DNA of 64,000 nucleotides from Ruminococcus sp. (GTDB lineage: Bacteria > Bacillota > Clostridia > Oscillospirales > Ruminococcaceae): assembly GCA_017475555.1 (NCBI GenBank), contig JAFVFL010000011.1, positions 1 through 64,000 on the forward strand, read 5' to 3'. Below, in pieces: positions 17,725 to 26,313 of this stretch. The number at the start of each line of letters is the position of its first letter. Position 1 is the stretch's first letter. Under the pieces are notes generated by a model. That model saw only the letters and a list, made by a program, of their open reading frames with translations, was not told the DNA's origin and did not search any database. The position numbers were made by a program, and so were the translations under genes.

Positions 17725-18324
17725 TTGCTTTACAGTGTTGACGACAAGAAAAAATTCCTTAAAGAAAACCTTTCAGCGAAAAGATACCAGCACTCTCTCA
17801 ACGTTGCTGATGAGTGCAGAAAGCTTGCTGTAAAGTACGGCGAAGACCCGGATAAGGCATATTTTGCCGGACTTCTCCACGATATCTGCAAGGAGCTCCC
17901 GGAGGACGAGCAGAGAGCACTTGTGCTCGAAAGCGGCTTCACTGTATGCCGGGAGGAGCTTGAGACACGCTCGCTCCTGCATGGTATCGCCGGTGCATAC
18001 TTCATAAAGAAGAATTTCGGGGTCGAGGATATTGATATCCTCAATGCTGTCAGGTTCCATACTGTCGGAAGAGCCGGAATGTCAAGACTTGAGGAGATAG
18101 TGTACCTGGGTGACCTTGTCTCTGCTGAGCGTGATTATAAGGACGTTGACAGGATGAGAAGGCTTGTCTATACGAGCCTGAACGCTGCAATGCTTGAAGC
18201 GTTCGTTTTTTCGATAAAGGCGGTCATAAAAAAGGGCGGAGTAATACCTGCGTGTACGATAGAGGGGTATAACTTCTACACAAGACTTTTAAAGACTGAT
18301 AAAAACAAGAAACAGACAAAATAA
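17725..18324 (+). CDS. yqeK: HD-domain hydrolase YqeK (symmetrical Ap4A hydrolase family)
   Basis: 199 aa. YqeK proteins split diadenosine tetraphosphate, a stress nucleotide, into two ADP using an iron-type HD site. Metal residues are visible as R-x-x-H-S early, G-L-L-H-D near residue 53, and L-H-G and R-x-H downstream. The start is TTG 17725: the strong GGAGGTG (17712-17718) is seven bases upstream and overlaps the only nearby ATG (17710), which therefore cannot be used. It sits in the nadD-yqeK-rsfS neighbourhood found throughout Firmicutes. Confidence 0.92.
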   Translation: MLYSVDDKKKFLKENLSAKRYQHSLNVADECRKLAVKYGEDPDKAYFAGLLHDICKELPEDEQRALVLESGFTVCREELETRSLLHGIAGAYFIKKNFGVEDIDILNAVRFHTVGRAGMSRLEEIVYLGDLVSAERDYKDVDRMRRLVYTSLNAAMLEAFVFSIKAVIKKGGVIPACTIEGYNFYTRLLKTDKNKKQTK

Positions 18325-18344
18325 TCCTGAAAAGAGGAACAGAG

Positions 18345-19907
18345 ATGACACAGAACGAACTGAACGACGGCTTTTCCGGTGACAGCATTGCTGAAAGCAC
18401 CGGCACAGAGCCTGCTGCTCCGCAGCCAAAGCCGCTGCGGAAACTGAAAAGGATAGAGCCTGTCAGTCCGGCTGAAAATGAGGTCAGACCGATTAGACGG
18501 CTCAGACCGCTCAGACCGGTCAGTGATGCGGCTCAGGCGGAGGTGCAGGATACAGCTCCGGAAAATACGGGAGCTGCTGAAAAGATCATCGGGGCTGAGG
18601 AGAATGCAGCCGGTGCGGAGAGTGCCGAAAAAACAGTGAAAATACCGTTAGTCCCGGAATACAGCGGAGCTGAGGATATACAGGCTCCGGAGGAGACTGA
18701 TGATACACAGGCAGAGGACGATAACGATGAGCTGGAGGAGATAAGACGGATATCCGGCACGGGCTGGGTGAATGCCCTCGTCAAGGCTGGCTCTGTTCTG
18801 GTAAGTCTTGTGCTGATATTCGTTCTGGTGCTGAATATGCCTGTTCTCAGGCAGAATGGCAGCGATAAGAATGTTTCGCTGATGTATATGATAAAGCACT
18901 ATCAGCCTCTTGATAAGGAAGGGCCGCTGCAGGAGAATACTATGGAGCTGAATATCAGCTCAGAAATGCTCGACAGCTTCAACGACGGGCTTGACCTTCC
19001 GCAGCTTATAGAGGGACAGTACAGTGTGCTGCTGCTCGGCTTTGATGAGGACGAGTTCAATACAGATGTGATGTGGGTGCTGGAATTCGATATCGGTCAC
19101 GGAAAGCTGAATATATTGCAGATACCCCGTGACTGCTGCCTGCCGGACTATACCACAAGCCCGACGGGAAAGATAAACAGCGTATACACAATGGGCTCGT
19201 TCACGAACCTCACTCCGATACAGAGAGTAGTTAGTGCGGTCGAGGAGAACTTCGGCATACCCATAGATGCGTATGTCACTACAGCGTGCTTTGATATAGT
19301 CGATATGGTAGACCTTATCGGAGGGATACCGATACATCTTGATAATGAGATAGTCTATGAGGCTGACAAGATAATCCCGGCGGGGGATATCGTCCTTTCC
19401 GGTGAGCAGGCTGAATGGTTCATACGCTTCCGCCACGACTGGCTTGAGGGCGATATCGGACGTATGCAGAACCAGAGACGCTTCATGGCTGCGGCTATGA
19501 ATAAGCTCCAGAGCATTGTGAACGATGAGGGACGGCTGAAGCTTTACAGCTATCTTAAAAAGATATATGACAATGAGTATCTTTACACGAACCTGAGCCT
19601 TGAGGATATGAGCATGGTGGCGGATTTTGCGTCAACTCTCAGCATGGACGATGTTATCGTGAATATGGTGCCGGGTGAGGGAGCACTTTACTATGCCCCG
19701 GACGAAAATACCTATAATGTGTATTCCGTTCACAAGCAGGCTACGCTCGATATGCTCAATCAATACTACAGACCGTATCAGAAGGATATGATAAAGTGGG
19801 ATTCCTCGATACAGGAGCTTATAACGGATTATGAATATTACGGCTATGATGATACCTTAGAGACGCTCGACGATCTTGAAAATGCCACAGAGCCGAGGAG
19901 AAACTGA
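18345..19907 (+). CDS. LytR-CpsA-Psr (LCP) family cell-wall glycopolymer ligase
   Basis: 520 aa. LCP enzymes attach teichoic acids or capsule polymers from a lipid carrier to peptidoglycan. A ~140-residue cytoplasmic N-terminal region rich in P, E and A precedes one membrane segment (~143-166); the LCP domain lies outside, with L-L-L-G-x-D, a D-x-M near 240, and I-P-R-D near 260. The Arg/Asp residues that bind the pyrophosphate of the lipid carrier appear kept (R-F-R-H-D, R-M-Q-N-Q-R). It is in the place where B. subtilis-like operons link yqeK to rsfS, as in other Clostridia. Confidence 0.9.
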   Translation: MTQNELNDGFSGDSIAESTGTEPAAPQPKPLRKLKRIEPVSPAENEVRPIRRLRPLRPVSDAAQAEVQDTAPENTGAAEKIIGAEENAAGAESAEKTVKIPLVPEYSGAEDIQAPEETDDTQAEDDNDELEEIRRISGTGWVNALVKAGSVLVSLVLIFVLVLNMPVLRQNGSDKNVSLMYMIKHYQPLDKEGPLQENTMELNISSEMLDSFNDGLDLPQLIEGQYSVLLLGFDEDEFNTDVMWVLEFDIGHGKLNILQIPRDCCLPDYTTSPTGKINSVYTMGSFTNLTPIQRVVSAVEENFGIPIDAYVTTACFDIVDMVDLIGGIPIHLDNEIVYEADKIIPAGDIVLSGEQAEWFIRFRHDWLEGDIGRMQNQRRFMAAAMNKLQSIVNDEGRLKLYSYLKKIYDNEYLYTNLSLEDMSMVADFASTLSMDDVIVNMVPGEGALYYAPDENTYNVYSVHKQATLDMLNQYYRPYQKDMIKWDSSIQELITDYEYYGYDDTLETLDDLENATEPRRN

Positions 19908-19941
19908 GGTAAAACCGAGAAGGAAAGGAAGCGGAAATGCT

Positions 19942-20325
19942 ATGGAGAGGCTTGGCGAAAAGGAAAAGCTGGAGCTTATCGTCAAAACGCTTGACAACAG
20001 AAAGGCTGAGGATATACAGGCTATACGAATTGCTGACCTGACGATACTTGCGGATTATTTTGTCATTGCAAATGGTACGAGCAATACCCATGTCAGGGCA
20101 CTTGCTGATGAGGTCGAATTTCAGCTGTCTCAGCGTGGGACAGAGCCTGACAGACGTGAGGCGGACACCGGGAATACGTGGATAGTGCTGGATTACGGCG
20201 ATATTATAGTACATCTGTTCTACAGAGAGACGAGAGATTTCTATAAGCTTGAGGGACTCTGGGCTGACGGCGAGCAGATGGATATAAATTCTATCACCTC
20301 CGCCGGCAGCGGCACGGGAGACTGA
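19942..20325 (+). CDS. rsfS: Ribosomal silencing factor RsfS (Iojap)
   Basis: 127 aa. RsfS binds uL14 and blocks subunit joining when nutrients are scarce. Family motifs seen: A-D-Y-F-V-I-A-N-G-T-S, W-I-V-L-D-Y-G-D-I-I-V-H-L-F, and Y-x-L-E-G-L-W. The best start is ATG 19942, preceded by GGAA-rich sequence; longer in-frame starts overlap the LCP gene and lack homologous residues. It is followed after three bases by a small membrane protein gene. Confidence 0.93.
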   Translation: MERLGEKEKLELIVKTLDNRKAEDIQAIRIADLTILADYFVIANGTSNTHVRALADEVEFQLSQRGTEPDRREADTGNTWIVLDYGDIIVHLFYRETRDFYKLEGLWADGEQMDINSITSAGSGTGD

Positions 20326-20328
20326 GAT

Positions 20329-20697
20329 ATGAGGACGAATGACCCGAAGGGCAGGACAATGGTGCTTGCCATAGGCGGATATCTCATTGTGAAGCTGATA
20401 GTCAACGCCATCGCAGGCGGTGGGTTCAGTGTTGGCGGGTTGATACTCGATATCGTTCTTGCGGCGGCGATGTATACAGGGCTTCAATACGTCAATTACG
20501 GCGTATCTGTAGTCCTTGCAGCAGCTGTTCTTGTACACCTGAAATATAATCTGACGCATCTTCCTGAAAGTCTGCTCTACCTGATAGAGGCTGCACTCGA
20601 TATCGGCTGCATACTGCTGCTCATTATGCACGGCAATATAAAGCAGCATTTCACAAATAAATGGTCAGAGCTGGGAGAGCTGTTCGGCGGCAGATAG
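20329..20697 (+). CDS. Small multi-pass membrane protein, unknown
   Basis: 122 aa, not assigned to a family. Three to four hydrophobic stretches (~10-30, 35-55, 58-72 and 82-100) suggest an integral membrane protein with a short charged C-terminus. It starts three bases after the rsfS stop and is probably the last gene of the long operon that begins at infC. No catalytic or binding motif is visible. Confidence 0.65.
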   Translation: MRTNDPKGRTMVLAIGGYLIVKLIVNAIAGGGFSVGGLILDIVLAAAMYTGLQYVNYGVSVVLAAAVLVHLKYNLTHLPESLLYLIEAALDIGCILLLIMHGNIKQHFTNKWSELGELFGGR

Positions 20698-20766
20698 GAA
20701 TAAGCTACAAAAAACAGTGTTGATTTAGAGCAAAGTGACGAAATTAAACTAAATCCCAAAACTGCC

Positions 20767-20795
20767 TTGACAAGACAGCCAAAATATGTTAAAAT
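20767..20795 (+). promoter_or_regulatory. Promoter of rpsU
   Basis: TTGACA (20767-20772), 17 bp, TAAAAT (20790-20795) with extended -10 TGT. It starts a ~120-nt leader before rpsU. Confidence 0.85.
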
Positions 20796-20923
20796 ACATT
20801 TATATTAATTTCTTTTGAGAGATATGATTTTCAGATTCAGATGACTGACGCAGTTACTGCGTTTGGCATATGCACCGGACGGCAAAAGCTCCGGGAAGCC
20901 TCTGAACAAGGGAGGGAAAGATA

Positions 20924-21097
20924 ATGGCAGAAGTTCGTGTTGGCAAGAACGAGTCCCTGGACACTGCACTGAAGAGATTCAAGAGAAGCTGTGCAAAGGA
21001 CGGCGTTATTGCTGAGGTTCGCAAGAGAGAGCACTATGAGAAGCCCTCTGTAAAGCGTAAGAAGAAGTCCGAAGCAGCTCGTAAGCGCAAGTATTGA
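20924..21097 (+). CDS. rpsU: 30S ribosomal protein S21
   Basis: 57 aa, the normal length for bS21. It starts [21 protein letters not shown] and ends with the basic [11 protein letters not shown] tail. S21 helps 30S subunits pair with mRNA at initiation. Ribosome site GGAGGG is at 20911-20916. It has its own promoter and terminator, so it is a separate transcription unit. Confidence 0.97.
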   Translation: MAEVRVGKNESLDTALKRFKRSCAKDGVIAEVRKREHYEKPSVKRKKKSEAARKRKY

Positions 21098-21142
21098 TCC
21101 CACAGGGCTGGATACGGGCGGACACAAGTTAAGGCAAACATG

Positions 21143-21169
21143 AAAGCGGACTTTTTGTCCGCTTTTTCA
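21143..21169 (+). terminator. Terminator after rpsU
   Basis: AAAGCGGAC (21143-21151), loop TTTTT, GTCCGCTTT (21157-21165), followed by T run. Confidence 0.9.
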
Positions 21170-21247
21170 TTTGCCGGTCTGTATTCACAGGCGTGTGATC
21201 CTGAGCAGGTGTTCAGGGAAAATACAAAAATCACAGACAAAGCTGTA

Positions 21248-21284
21248 TCCTCAGATACGGGCAGATCTGAGACGGGTTTTTTAT
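21248..21284 (+). promoter_or_regulatory. Possible hairpin/terminator upstream of YqeG gene
   Basis: CTCAGAT (21250-21256) / ATCTGAG (21265-21271), then ACGGG and TTTTTTAT. The T run is offset by five bases, so it may be a weak terminator; no consensus promoter for the next gene is visible between it and ATG 21299. Confidence 0.35.
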
Positions 21285-21298
21285 AGAATGGAGATCAA

Positions 21299-21850
21299 AT
21301 GAGACTCAGAAACAGGATAACAGGAACGGGTGCGGATTTTTCGTTTCACAGAACTGTCCACATAACGCCCGGATTCCTGAAAAAGCATGGTATCAGGGGA
21401 CTGATACTCGATATCGACAATACGCTCACGCTGCATGATGAGCCTGTTCCGGCTGAGGGGATAGCGGCGTGGGTGAACCGGCTCAGACGTAACGGGATAA
21501 AGCTCGTTATCGTCTCGAACAACAAGCCGGAGAGAGTACAGCCGTTTGCAGACAGCCTCGGTATCGAGTGCATTTGCGGCTGCACAAAGCCTCTCAGGAA
21601 GGGCTATACTGCGGCACTGGAGCTTCTGGAGCTTTCGCCTGGCGAGACTGCTGCTGTGGGCGATCAGCTTTTCACGGATATATGGGGGGCGAATTTTTCC
21701 GGCATTACCTCGATATTCGTTGACCCTATGGCTCAGGAGCCGGAAACAGAACGCTTTATCCGGCTGAAAAGAGTGCTGGAAAAACCATTCCTGCCACGGA
21801 AATATGCCGATGAGGGACTTACAGAAAGGGAGAGAGCGAAAAATGGATAA
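21299..21850 (+). CDS. yqeG: HAD-superfamily phosphatase YqeG
   Basis: 183 aa. HAD motif I D-I-D-N-T-L (residues ~39-44) carries the nucleophile Asp; motif II S-N-N-K is near residue 74; motif III/IV is V-G-D-Q-L-F-T-D-I. This matches the YqeG family of IIIA phosphatases; the physiological substrate is unsettled (related proteins act on phosphatidylglycerophosphate). It overlaps aroQ by eight bases. Confidence 0.88.
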   Translation: MRLRNRITGTGADFSFHRTVHITPGFLKKHGIRGLILDIDNTLTLHDEPVPAEGIAAWVNRLRRNGIKLVIVSNNKPERVQPFADSLGIECICGCTKPLRKGYTAALELLELSPGETAAVGDQLFTDIWGANFSGITSIFVDPMAQEPETERFIRLKRVLEKPFLPRKYADEGLTERERAKNG

Positions 21851-22280
21851 GATACTGGTCATAAACGGCCCGAACCTCAATCTTCTCGGAGAGCGTGAGC
21901 CGGGAGTGTACGGCGGCGAGGGGATAGACGTACTGACAAGGAATATCACAGAAAGAGCGGAAGGGCTCGGACTTGAATGCGAATTTTTCCAGTCGAATCA
22001 CGAGGGTGCGATAATCGACAAGCTTCACGAGGCGAGGACGTACTGCGGCGGTGTGATACTCAACGCCGGGGCGTATACCCACTACAGCTATGCGATAAGG
22101 GACGCTATTTCGGCTATAAAGATTCCTGTGATAGAGGTGCATATCAGCAATGTTGACGCCCGTGAGGAGTTCCGGGCAAACAGCGTTATCGCTCCGGTGT
22201 GCAGGGGAAGCATATCAGGCTTCGGCTTCGGCAGCTACTACCTTGCAGTCGCTGCACTTGCCGAAATACTGGGAAAGTGA
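21843..22280 (+). CDS. aroQ: 3-Dehydroquinate dehydratase, type II
   Basis: 145 aa. The enzyme dehydrates 3-dehydroquinate in the shikimate pathway. N-G-P-N-L-N-L-L-G-x-R-E at the N-terminus carries the reactive-loop residues; the catalytic Tyr of the family follows in P-G-V-Y-G; N-A-G-A-Y-T-H-Y-S-x-A and E-V-H-I-S-N complete the site. Start ATG 21843 is ten bases after AAAGGGAGAG; it overlaps yqeG. Confidence 0.95.
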   Translation: MDKILVINGPNLNLLGEREPGVYGGEGIDVLTRNITERAEGLGLECEFFQSNHEGAIIDKLHEARTYCGGVILNAGAYTHYSYAIRDAISAIKIPVIEVHISNVDAREEFRANSVIAPVCRGSISGFGFGSYYLAVAALAEILGK

Positions 22281-22289
22281 GGGAGTGCA

Positions 22290-23357
22290 ATGACAAGAGC
22301 AGAGAGACTTTTTAAACACCTACCGGACAGCATCGACTGTGCGGTGATAACCTCTGATGTGAACCGCAGGTACTTTACAGGAATGAAGTCGTCAGACGGA
22401 ACAGTCGTGATATTCCGTGATAAGTCGTACCTTATCATCGACTTCCGGTATATCGAAAAGGCAAGAGCGACTGTGGATTCAGCTGAGGTCATCGAGCAGA
22501 AGCGGCTGTATCAGCAGATATCTGAGCTTCTCGAAAAGCATGGTGCAGGGGTAGTGGCTGTGGAGTCGCAGACAATGACTGTAAGTCAGCTCAGCCGTAT
22601 CACCAGGGCACTGAGCGGAGTGGAGATCAACAGCACGGATATACTCAGCAATGCTGTAAATACCCTGCGAAGCTATAAGGACAGCGGCGAGCTTGAATGT
22701 ATCATAAAGGCTCAGAGAATTGCGGAAAAGGCTCTTGAGGAGCTTCTGCCGCAGATACGTCCGGGAGTTACTGAGCGTGAGCTTATGCTGGAGCTGAATC
22801 ACCGGATGTTCCAGCTCGGCGCAGAGGAGCTTTCGTTCGATACGATAATCCTTTCCGGTGCAAATACCTCTATGCCGCATGGAGTTCCGTCAGATAAAAA
22901 GGTGGAGAGCGGCGATTTCGTACTCATGGATTTCGGTGCAGTGTGGAACGGATATCACAGCGACATGACAAGGACTGTCTGCGTCGGCGAGCCTACTGAG
23001 GAGATGAGGAGCGTTTACAATAAGGTGCTTGAGGCACAGAATACTGCGATAGAGGCGGCTCACGGCGGTATCACAGGTCAGGCACTTGACCGTGTGGCAA
23101 GGGATATTATCTCAGAGGCAGGCTACGGCGGAAATTTCGGTCACTCCCTCGGTCACGGAGTCGGACTTGAGATACATGAACGTCCCAACGCTTCACCCAA
23201 CTATACTCAGCCGCTCAATACCGGAGCTGTAGTGACTGTGGAGCCGGGTATATATCTTCCCGGAAAATTCGGCGTGAGAATAGAGGATTTCGTCATTCTG
23301 ACCGAAAACGGGTGCGAAAATCTGACAAAATTTGAAAAAAATCTCATAACTTTATAA
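22290..23357 (+). CDS. M24 family Xaa-Pro aminopeptidase-like metallopeptidase
   Basis: 355 aa. Cytosolic peptidases of this type remove N-terminal residues before proline with two metal ions. The N-terminal half is a creatinase-like domain with [11 protein letters not shown]; the pita-bread domain has metal ligands in [17 protein letters not shown], and V-E-P-G-I-Y ... R-I-E-D. It is placed directly upstream of efp, the common order in Firmicutes. All ligand residues seem present. Confidence 0.92.
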   Translation: MTRAERLFKHLPDSIDCAVITSDVNRRYFTGMKSSDGTVVIFRDKSYLIIDFRYIEKARATVDSAEVIEQKRLYQQISELLEKHGAGVVAVESQTMTVSQLSRITRALSGVEINSTDILSNAVNTLRSYKDSGELECIIKAQRIAEKALEELLPQIRPGVTERELMLELNHRMFQLGAEELSFDTIILSGANTSMPHGVPSDKKVESGDFVLMDFGAVWNGYHSDMTRTVCVGEPTEEMRSVYNKVLEAQNTAIEAAHGGITGQALDRVARDIISEAGYGGNFGHSLGHGVGLEIHERPNASPNYTQPLNTGAVVTVEPGIYLPGKFGVRIEDFVILTENGCENLTKFEKNLITL

Positions 23358-23373
23358 AATCTTTCTCAGGGTA

Positions 23374-23402
23374 TTGCAAAAAACCGAGGATTGTGGTAAA
23401 AT
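23374..23402 (+). promoter_or_regulatory. Promoter of efp
   Basis: TTGCAA (23374-23379), 17 bp, TAAAAT (23397-23402), extended -10 TGG. Confidence 0.7.
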
Positions 23403-23434
23403 AAAGCTATATAATTATAACGGAGGTATAACCA

Positions 23435-23992
23435 ATGATTTCAGCAGGAGATTTCAGAAACGGCGTGACCTTCGAGCTTGACGGACAGGTTGTTCAGGTA
23501 ATTGAGTTTCAGCACGTTAAGCCCGGAAAGGGAGCTGCTTTTGTAAGAACAAAGTATAAGAATGTTATAACCGGCTCAGTGGTCGAGACTTCATTCAACC
23601 CGACTGCAAAGTTCCCGACAGCTTTCGTCGAGAGAAAGGATATGCAGTACAGCTATAATGACGGCGATCTCTACTACTTCATGGACATGGAGAGCTATGA
23701 GCAGGTGCCGATCAGCAAGGATATCCTCGGCGACAGCTTCCGCTTCGTCAAGGAGGAGATGATCTGTAAGATACTCTCCTACAAGGGCACTGTTTTCGGT
23801 GTTGAGCCGCCGAACTTCGTGGAGCTCGTTGTGACCCAGACTGACCCCGGCTTCAAGGGCGATACTGCAACAAATGCTACAAAGCCTGCAACTGTTGAGA
23901 CCGGTGCTGAGGTAAAGGTGCCGCTGTTCATCAACGAGGGCGAGAAGATCCAGATCGACACACGTACCGGAGAGTATATGTCAAGAGCATAA
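23435..23992 (+). CDS. efp: Elongation factor P
   Basis: 185 aa, full length. EF-P rescues ribosomes stalled at proline runs. Three beta-barrel domains are expected; the tip loop shows [12 protein letters not shown] with the Lys that other bacteria modify (near residue 32). The C-terminal domain has [11 protein letters not shown], close to the family signature. The gene has its own promoter and GGAGG site. Confidence 0.97.
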   Translation: MISAGDFRNGVTFELDGQVVQVIEFQHVKPGKGAAFVRTKYKNVITGSVVETSFNPTAKFPTAFVERKDMQYSYNDGDLYYFMDMESYEQVPISKDILGDSFRFVKEEMICKILSYKGTVFGVEPPNFVELVVTQTDPGFKGDTATNATKPATVETGAEVKVPLFINEGEKIQIDTRTGEYMSRA

Positions 23993-24028
23993 GGCTCTGA
24001 AATATAATTCTGAAAGGGGGAGCTGAAT

Positions 24029-24562
24029 ATGAAGCTTACCGAGAAAATGGCGTATTTACAGGGACTCATCGACGGACTGGATATTGATGAATCCACAAAG
24101 GAGGGCAAGGCTCTCGTGAAGATGGCTGATATACTCTCTGAGATGGTAGTATATATCGACGACCTCCAGTCTCAGGTGGACGAGCTGACTGAGCTCTGTG
24201 ATATCCTTGATGAGGATCTCGGCACTGTAGAGGACGATCTCTATGAGTTCGATGAGGACGACTATGACTGTGAGAACTGTGACGGCTGTGATGAGTTCGA
24301 CGAGGACGAGGATTTTGAGGAGTACGAGGACGAGTTCGGTGAGGACGATGACTTCGGCTTCGGTGACGACGATGACGAGCTTTATGAGGTTACATGTCCG
24401 TCATGCGGCGATACTATCCTTATTGACGAGGGTATGATAGAGGAAGGCTCTATAAACTGCCCCAACTGCAATGAGGTTCTGGAGTTCGACCTTGATGACC
24501 TCACTATCGAGGATATCGAGGAGCTGAACGAGGAGCCCGGAGATGATGAGGATAACGACTGA
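24029..24562 (+). CDS. Acidic zinc-ribbon protein (CD1247-like)
   Basis: 177 aa. The N-terminal 50 residues (M-A-Y-L-x-G-L-I-D-G-L) match a domain widespread in Clostridia and named after C. difficile CD1247. The middle is extremely acidic (D/E runs, ~70-120) with a C-x2-C-x3-C patch; near residue 130 a C-P-S-C ... C-P-N-C pair forms a probable zinc ribbon. Function unknown; the architecture suggests a regulator or nucleic-acid-linked adaptor. It directly follows efp and ends at a strong terminator. Confidence 0.7.
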   Translation: MKLTEKMAYLQGLIDGLDIDESTKEGKALVKMADILSEMVVYIDDLQSQVDELTELCDILDEDLGTVEDDLYEFDEDDYDCENCDGCDEFDEDEDFEEYEDEFGEDDDFGFGDDDDELYEVTCPSCGDTILIDEGMIEEGSINCPNCNEVLEFDLDDLTIEDIEELNEEPGDDEDND

Positions 24563-24588
24563 TATCCTTAAAAACATATGATGAATAT

Positions 24589-24622
24589 GAACGGGCAGCA
24601 CGGCTGCCTGTTCTTTTTCTTT
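24589..24622 (+). terminator. Terminator after the zinc-ribbon gene
   Basis: 11-bp stem GAACGGGCAGC / GCTGCCTGTTC (24589-24599 / 24603-24613, one G-T pair), loop ACG, then TTTTTCTTTT. Confidence 0.92.
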
Positions 24623-24667
24623 TCCGGCAGTGTACAGCCGTTTCCGTGCATTACCATGCCGGGCGGC

Positions 24668-24696
24668 TTGACATTGCAGATGAAAACGTGTATAAT
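24668..24696 (+). promoter_or_regulatory. Promoter of the sortase gene trio
   Basis: TTGACA (24668-24673), 17 bp, TATAAT (24691-24696): perfect consensus. Confidence 0.9.
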
Positions 24697-24722
24697 GTAG
24701 ACAGATAGGAGGTGCTTTTGAA

Positions 24723-25640
24723 ATGAAAAAGCATTTTATTGGGCTGTTCATCGGTGCGGCACTCATGAGTACGCTCCTTGCGGCAGCTTCTTTCAGTGCG
24801 AGTGCAGCAACTCCGGAGGAGGCAGAGGCTGTAGCACGGTCTATGGGCGTTTCTGAGGAGAATATACAGGCTGCATGGAACCGCTATTATGAAGACCCGG
24901 ACGCATATCCGCCGGAGATAATTGATGATATGATAGAAGACCTCGTTGCAGCGAAGGATAAGATAGTTACCACAGCTGCCTATAATCCGGGAGCTGTTGT
25001 CCCGGCACTTACCCAGACTACTGCGGCGATACAGTCCGACGGCGGTCAGGAGACGAATGGCTCTGAAGCGGCTGTAACTACGGCAGCTGGTACAGCAGGC
25101 AGCGGGAATACAGGCTCCGGGAATACCGGCGGAAACACAGGCTCGGACAATTCCGGCGGAAATACGGACAACGGAGAGATAACTCTTACCGCAAGCGACG
25201 GCACTGCGTTTACGAGAGTCAGCCGTGCGGCGTTTATCGCACTTTCATACGATGATAAGATAACATATCTCAGCAGCTTCACACCGGTGCAGCAGGAGGC
25301 GTTCATAGCTGACCTTTCGCCGGAGGAGTACAAGAGCATGATGAAGCAGCTGCCGGTCGATCAGAAGGCAGATGTGCTTGATACACTTTCAGGTATAACG
25401 GACGGCCTCGGACTGAATATGACTGTGGATTCACTGACGGACAACGATGTGAAGATATCACTGCGTGACGAGAATGGTGAGCTGAAAGCGGTCGCAGAAG
25501 CCGGAAAGCTTGTCGAGGATACAGGCTACGACAGGAGAGGGCTGCTTGCAGTCTGCGGCGGACTTCTCATGCTTGCTTTCGGCGGACTCGCTGTTATGCT
25601 GACCAAGTGCTTCGGAGCGGAGGAAAATGCTGATGAGTAA
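24723..25640 (+). CDS. Exported membrane-anchored protein, sortase neighbour
   Basis: 305 aa. A signal peptide (residues ~1-29, ending A-S-A-A) is followed by a helical domain, a Gly/Asn/Ser/Thr-rich linker (~115-150), a second helical domain (~155-250) and one C-terminal membrane segment (~272-294) with a short acidic tail. There is no LPxTG-type signal, so it seems membrane-held rather than wall-linked. It overlaps the sortase gene by eight bases, which suggests a shared complex. Family not recognised. Confidence 0.65.
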   Translation: MKKHFIGLFIGAALMSTLLAAASFSASAATPEEAEAVARSMGVSEENIQAAWNRYYEDPDAYPPEIIDDMIEDLVAAKDKIVTTAAYNPGAVVPALTQTTAAIQSDGGQETNGSEAAVTTAAGTAGSGNTGSGNTGGNTGSDNSGGNTDNGEITLTASDGTAFTRVSRAAFIALSYDDKITYLSSFTPVQQEAFIADLSPEEYKSMMKQLPVDQKADVLDTLSGITDGLGLNMTVDSLTDNDVKISLRDENGELKAVAEAGKLVEDTGYDRRGLLAVCGGLLMLAFGGLAVMLTKCFGAEENADE

Positions 25641-26313
25641 AAAGAAGGGAAAAAACTACGCCTTTCTCCACATTGCGACTCCGTTCGTACTGCTTCTGCT
25701 CTGTGCGGCGGTGATAATATTTGTGTCTGTGAAGCCTGCGGATAAGCTCAAGGTATACGTGAACCTTGCATTCATGGACGGGCTGAAAACCGATATGGAC
25801 GATACCGGGCTCGTCATAAGGGACAACGAGATAATCGAGGAATATACCGGCGAAACGAGTGATACCGGTGAGGTGATACGTCCGCAGTTCGGTGAGCTTT
25901 TCGGCATGATATCATCGGATAAGCTGAGCACGGACGTTCCGGTCTACTGGGGCAGCACAAGTGAGCTGCTGGAGCATGGTGCGTGTCAGTTCTTCGGCTC
26001 TGCAATTCCCGGTACAAGCGGAAATGCTGTCGTTTCGGCTCATGTTGATACGTACTTTGCCGATCTCGAAAAGCTCAGCGAGGGGGATATCGTCTCATTC
26101 AAGACGAATTACGGCGAATTTACCTACACTGTCAGCGAGCAGATAAGCTTCAGGAGCAGTGAGAACAAGTATGTCAAGCCGACTGAGGACGACCGCCTTA
26201 CACTGTATACCTGCAAGCGTGATATCCTCGGAGCCTCTGATGAGCGTATCGGAGTTATCTGCACACTGACCGAAAGCAGGTTCTATACCACAGCCGGGGA
26301 GGGAGAGGAATGA
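25633..26313 (+). CDS. Sortase (cysteine transpeptidase), membrane-anchored
   Basis: 226 aa. Sortases link surface proteins to the wall or to each other. One N-terminal membrane segment (~12-32); catalytic His in V-S-A-H-V-D (near residue 130), Cys in L-Y-T-C (near 192) and Arg in D-E-R-I-G-V-I-C. The substrate class cannot be fixed; it differs from the class B enzymes at 60.7-63 kb. ATG 25633 is nine bases from GGAGG (25619-25623); ATG 25627 is too close. It overlaps both neighbours, so the three genes are translated together. Confidence 0.85.
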   Translation: MSKKKGKNYAFLHIATPFVLLLLCAAVIIFVSVKPADKLKVYVNLAFMDGLKTDMDDTGLVIRDNEIIEEYTGETSDTGEVIRPQFGELFGMISSDKLSTDVPVYWGSTSELLEHGACQFFGSAIPGTSGNAVVSAHVDTYFADLEKLSEGDIVSFKTNYGEFTYTVSEQISFRSSENKYVKPTEDDRLTLYTCKRDILGASDERIGVICTLTESRFYTTAGEGEE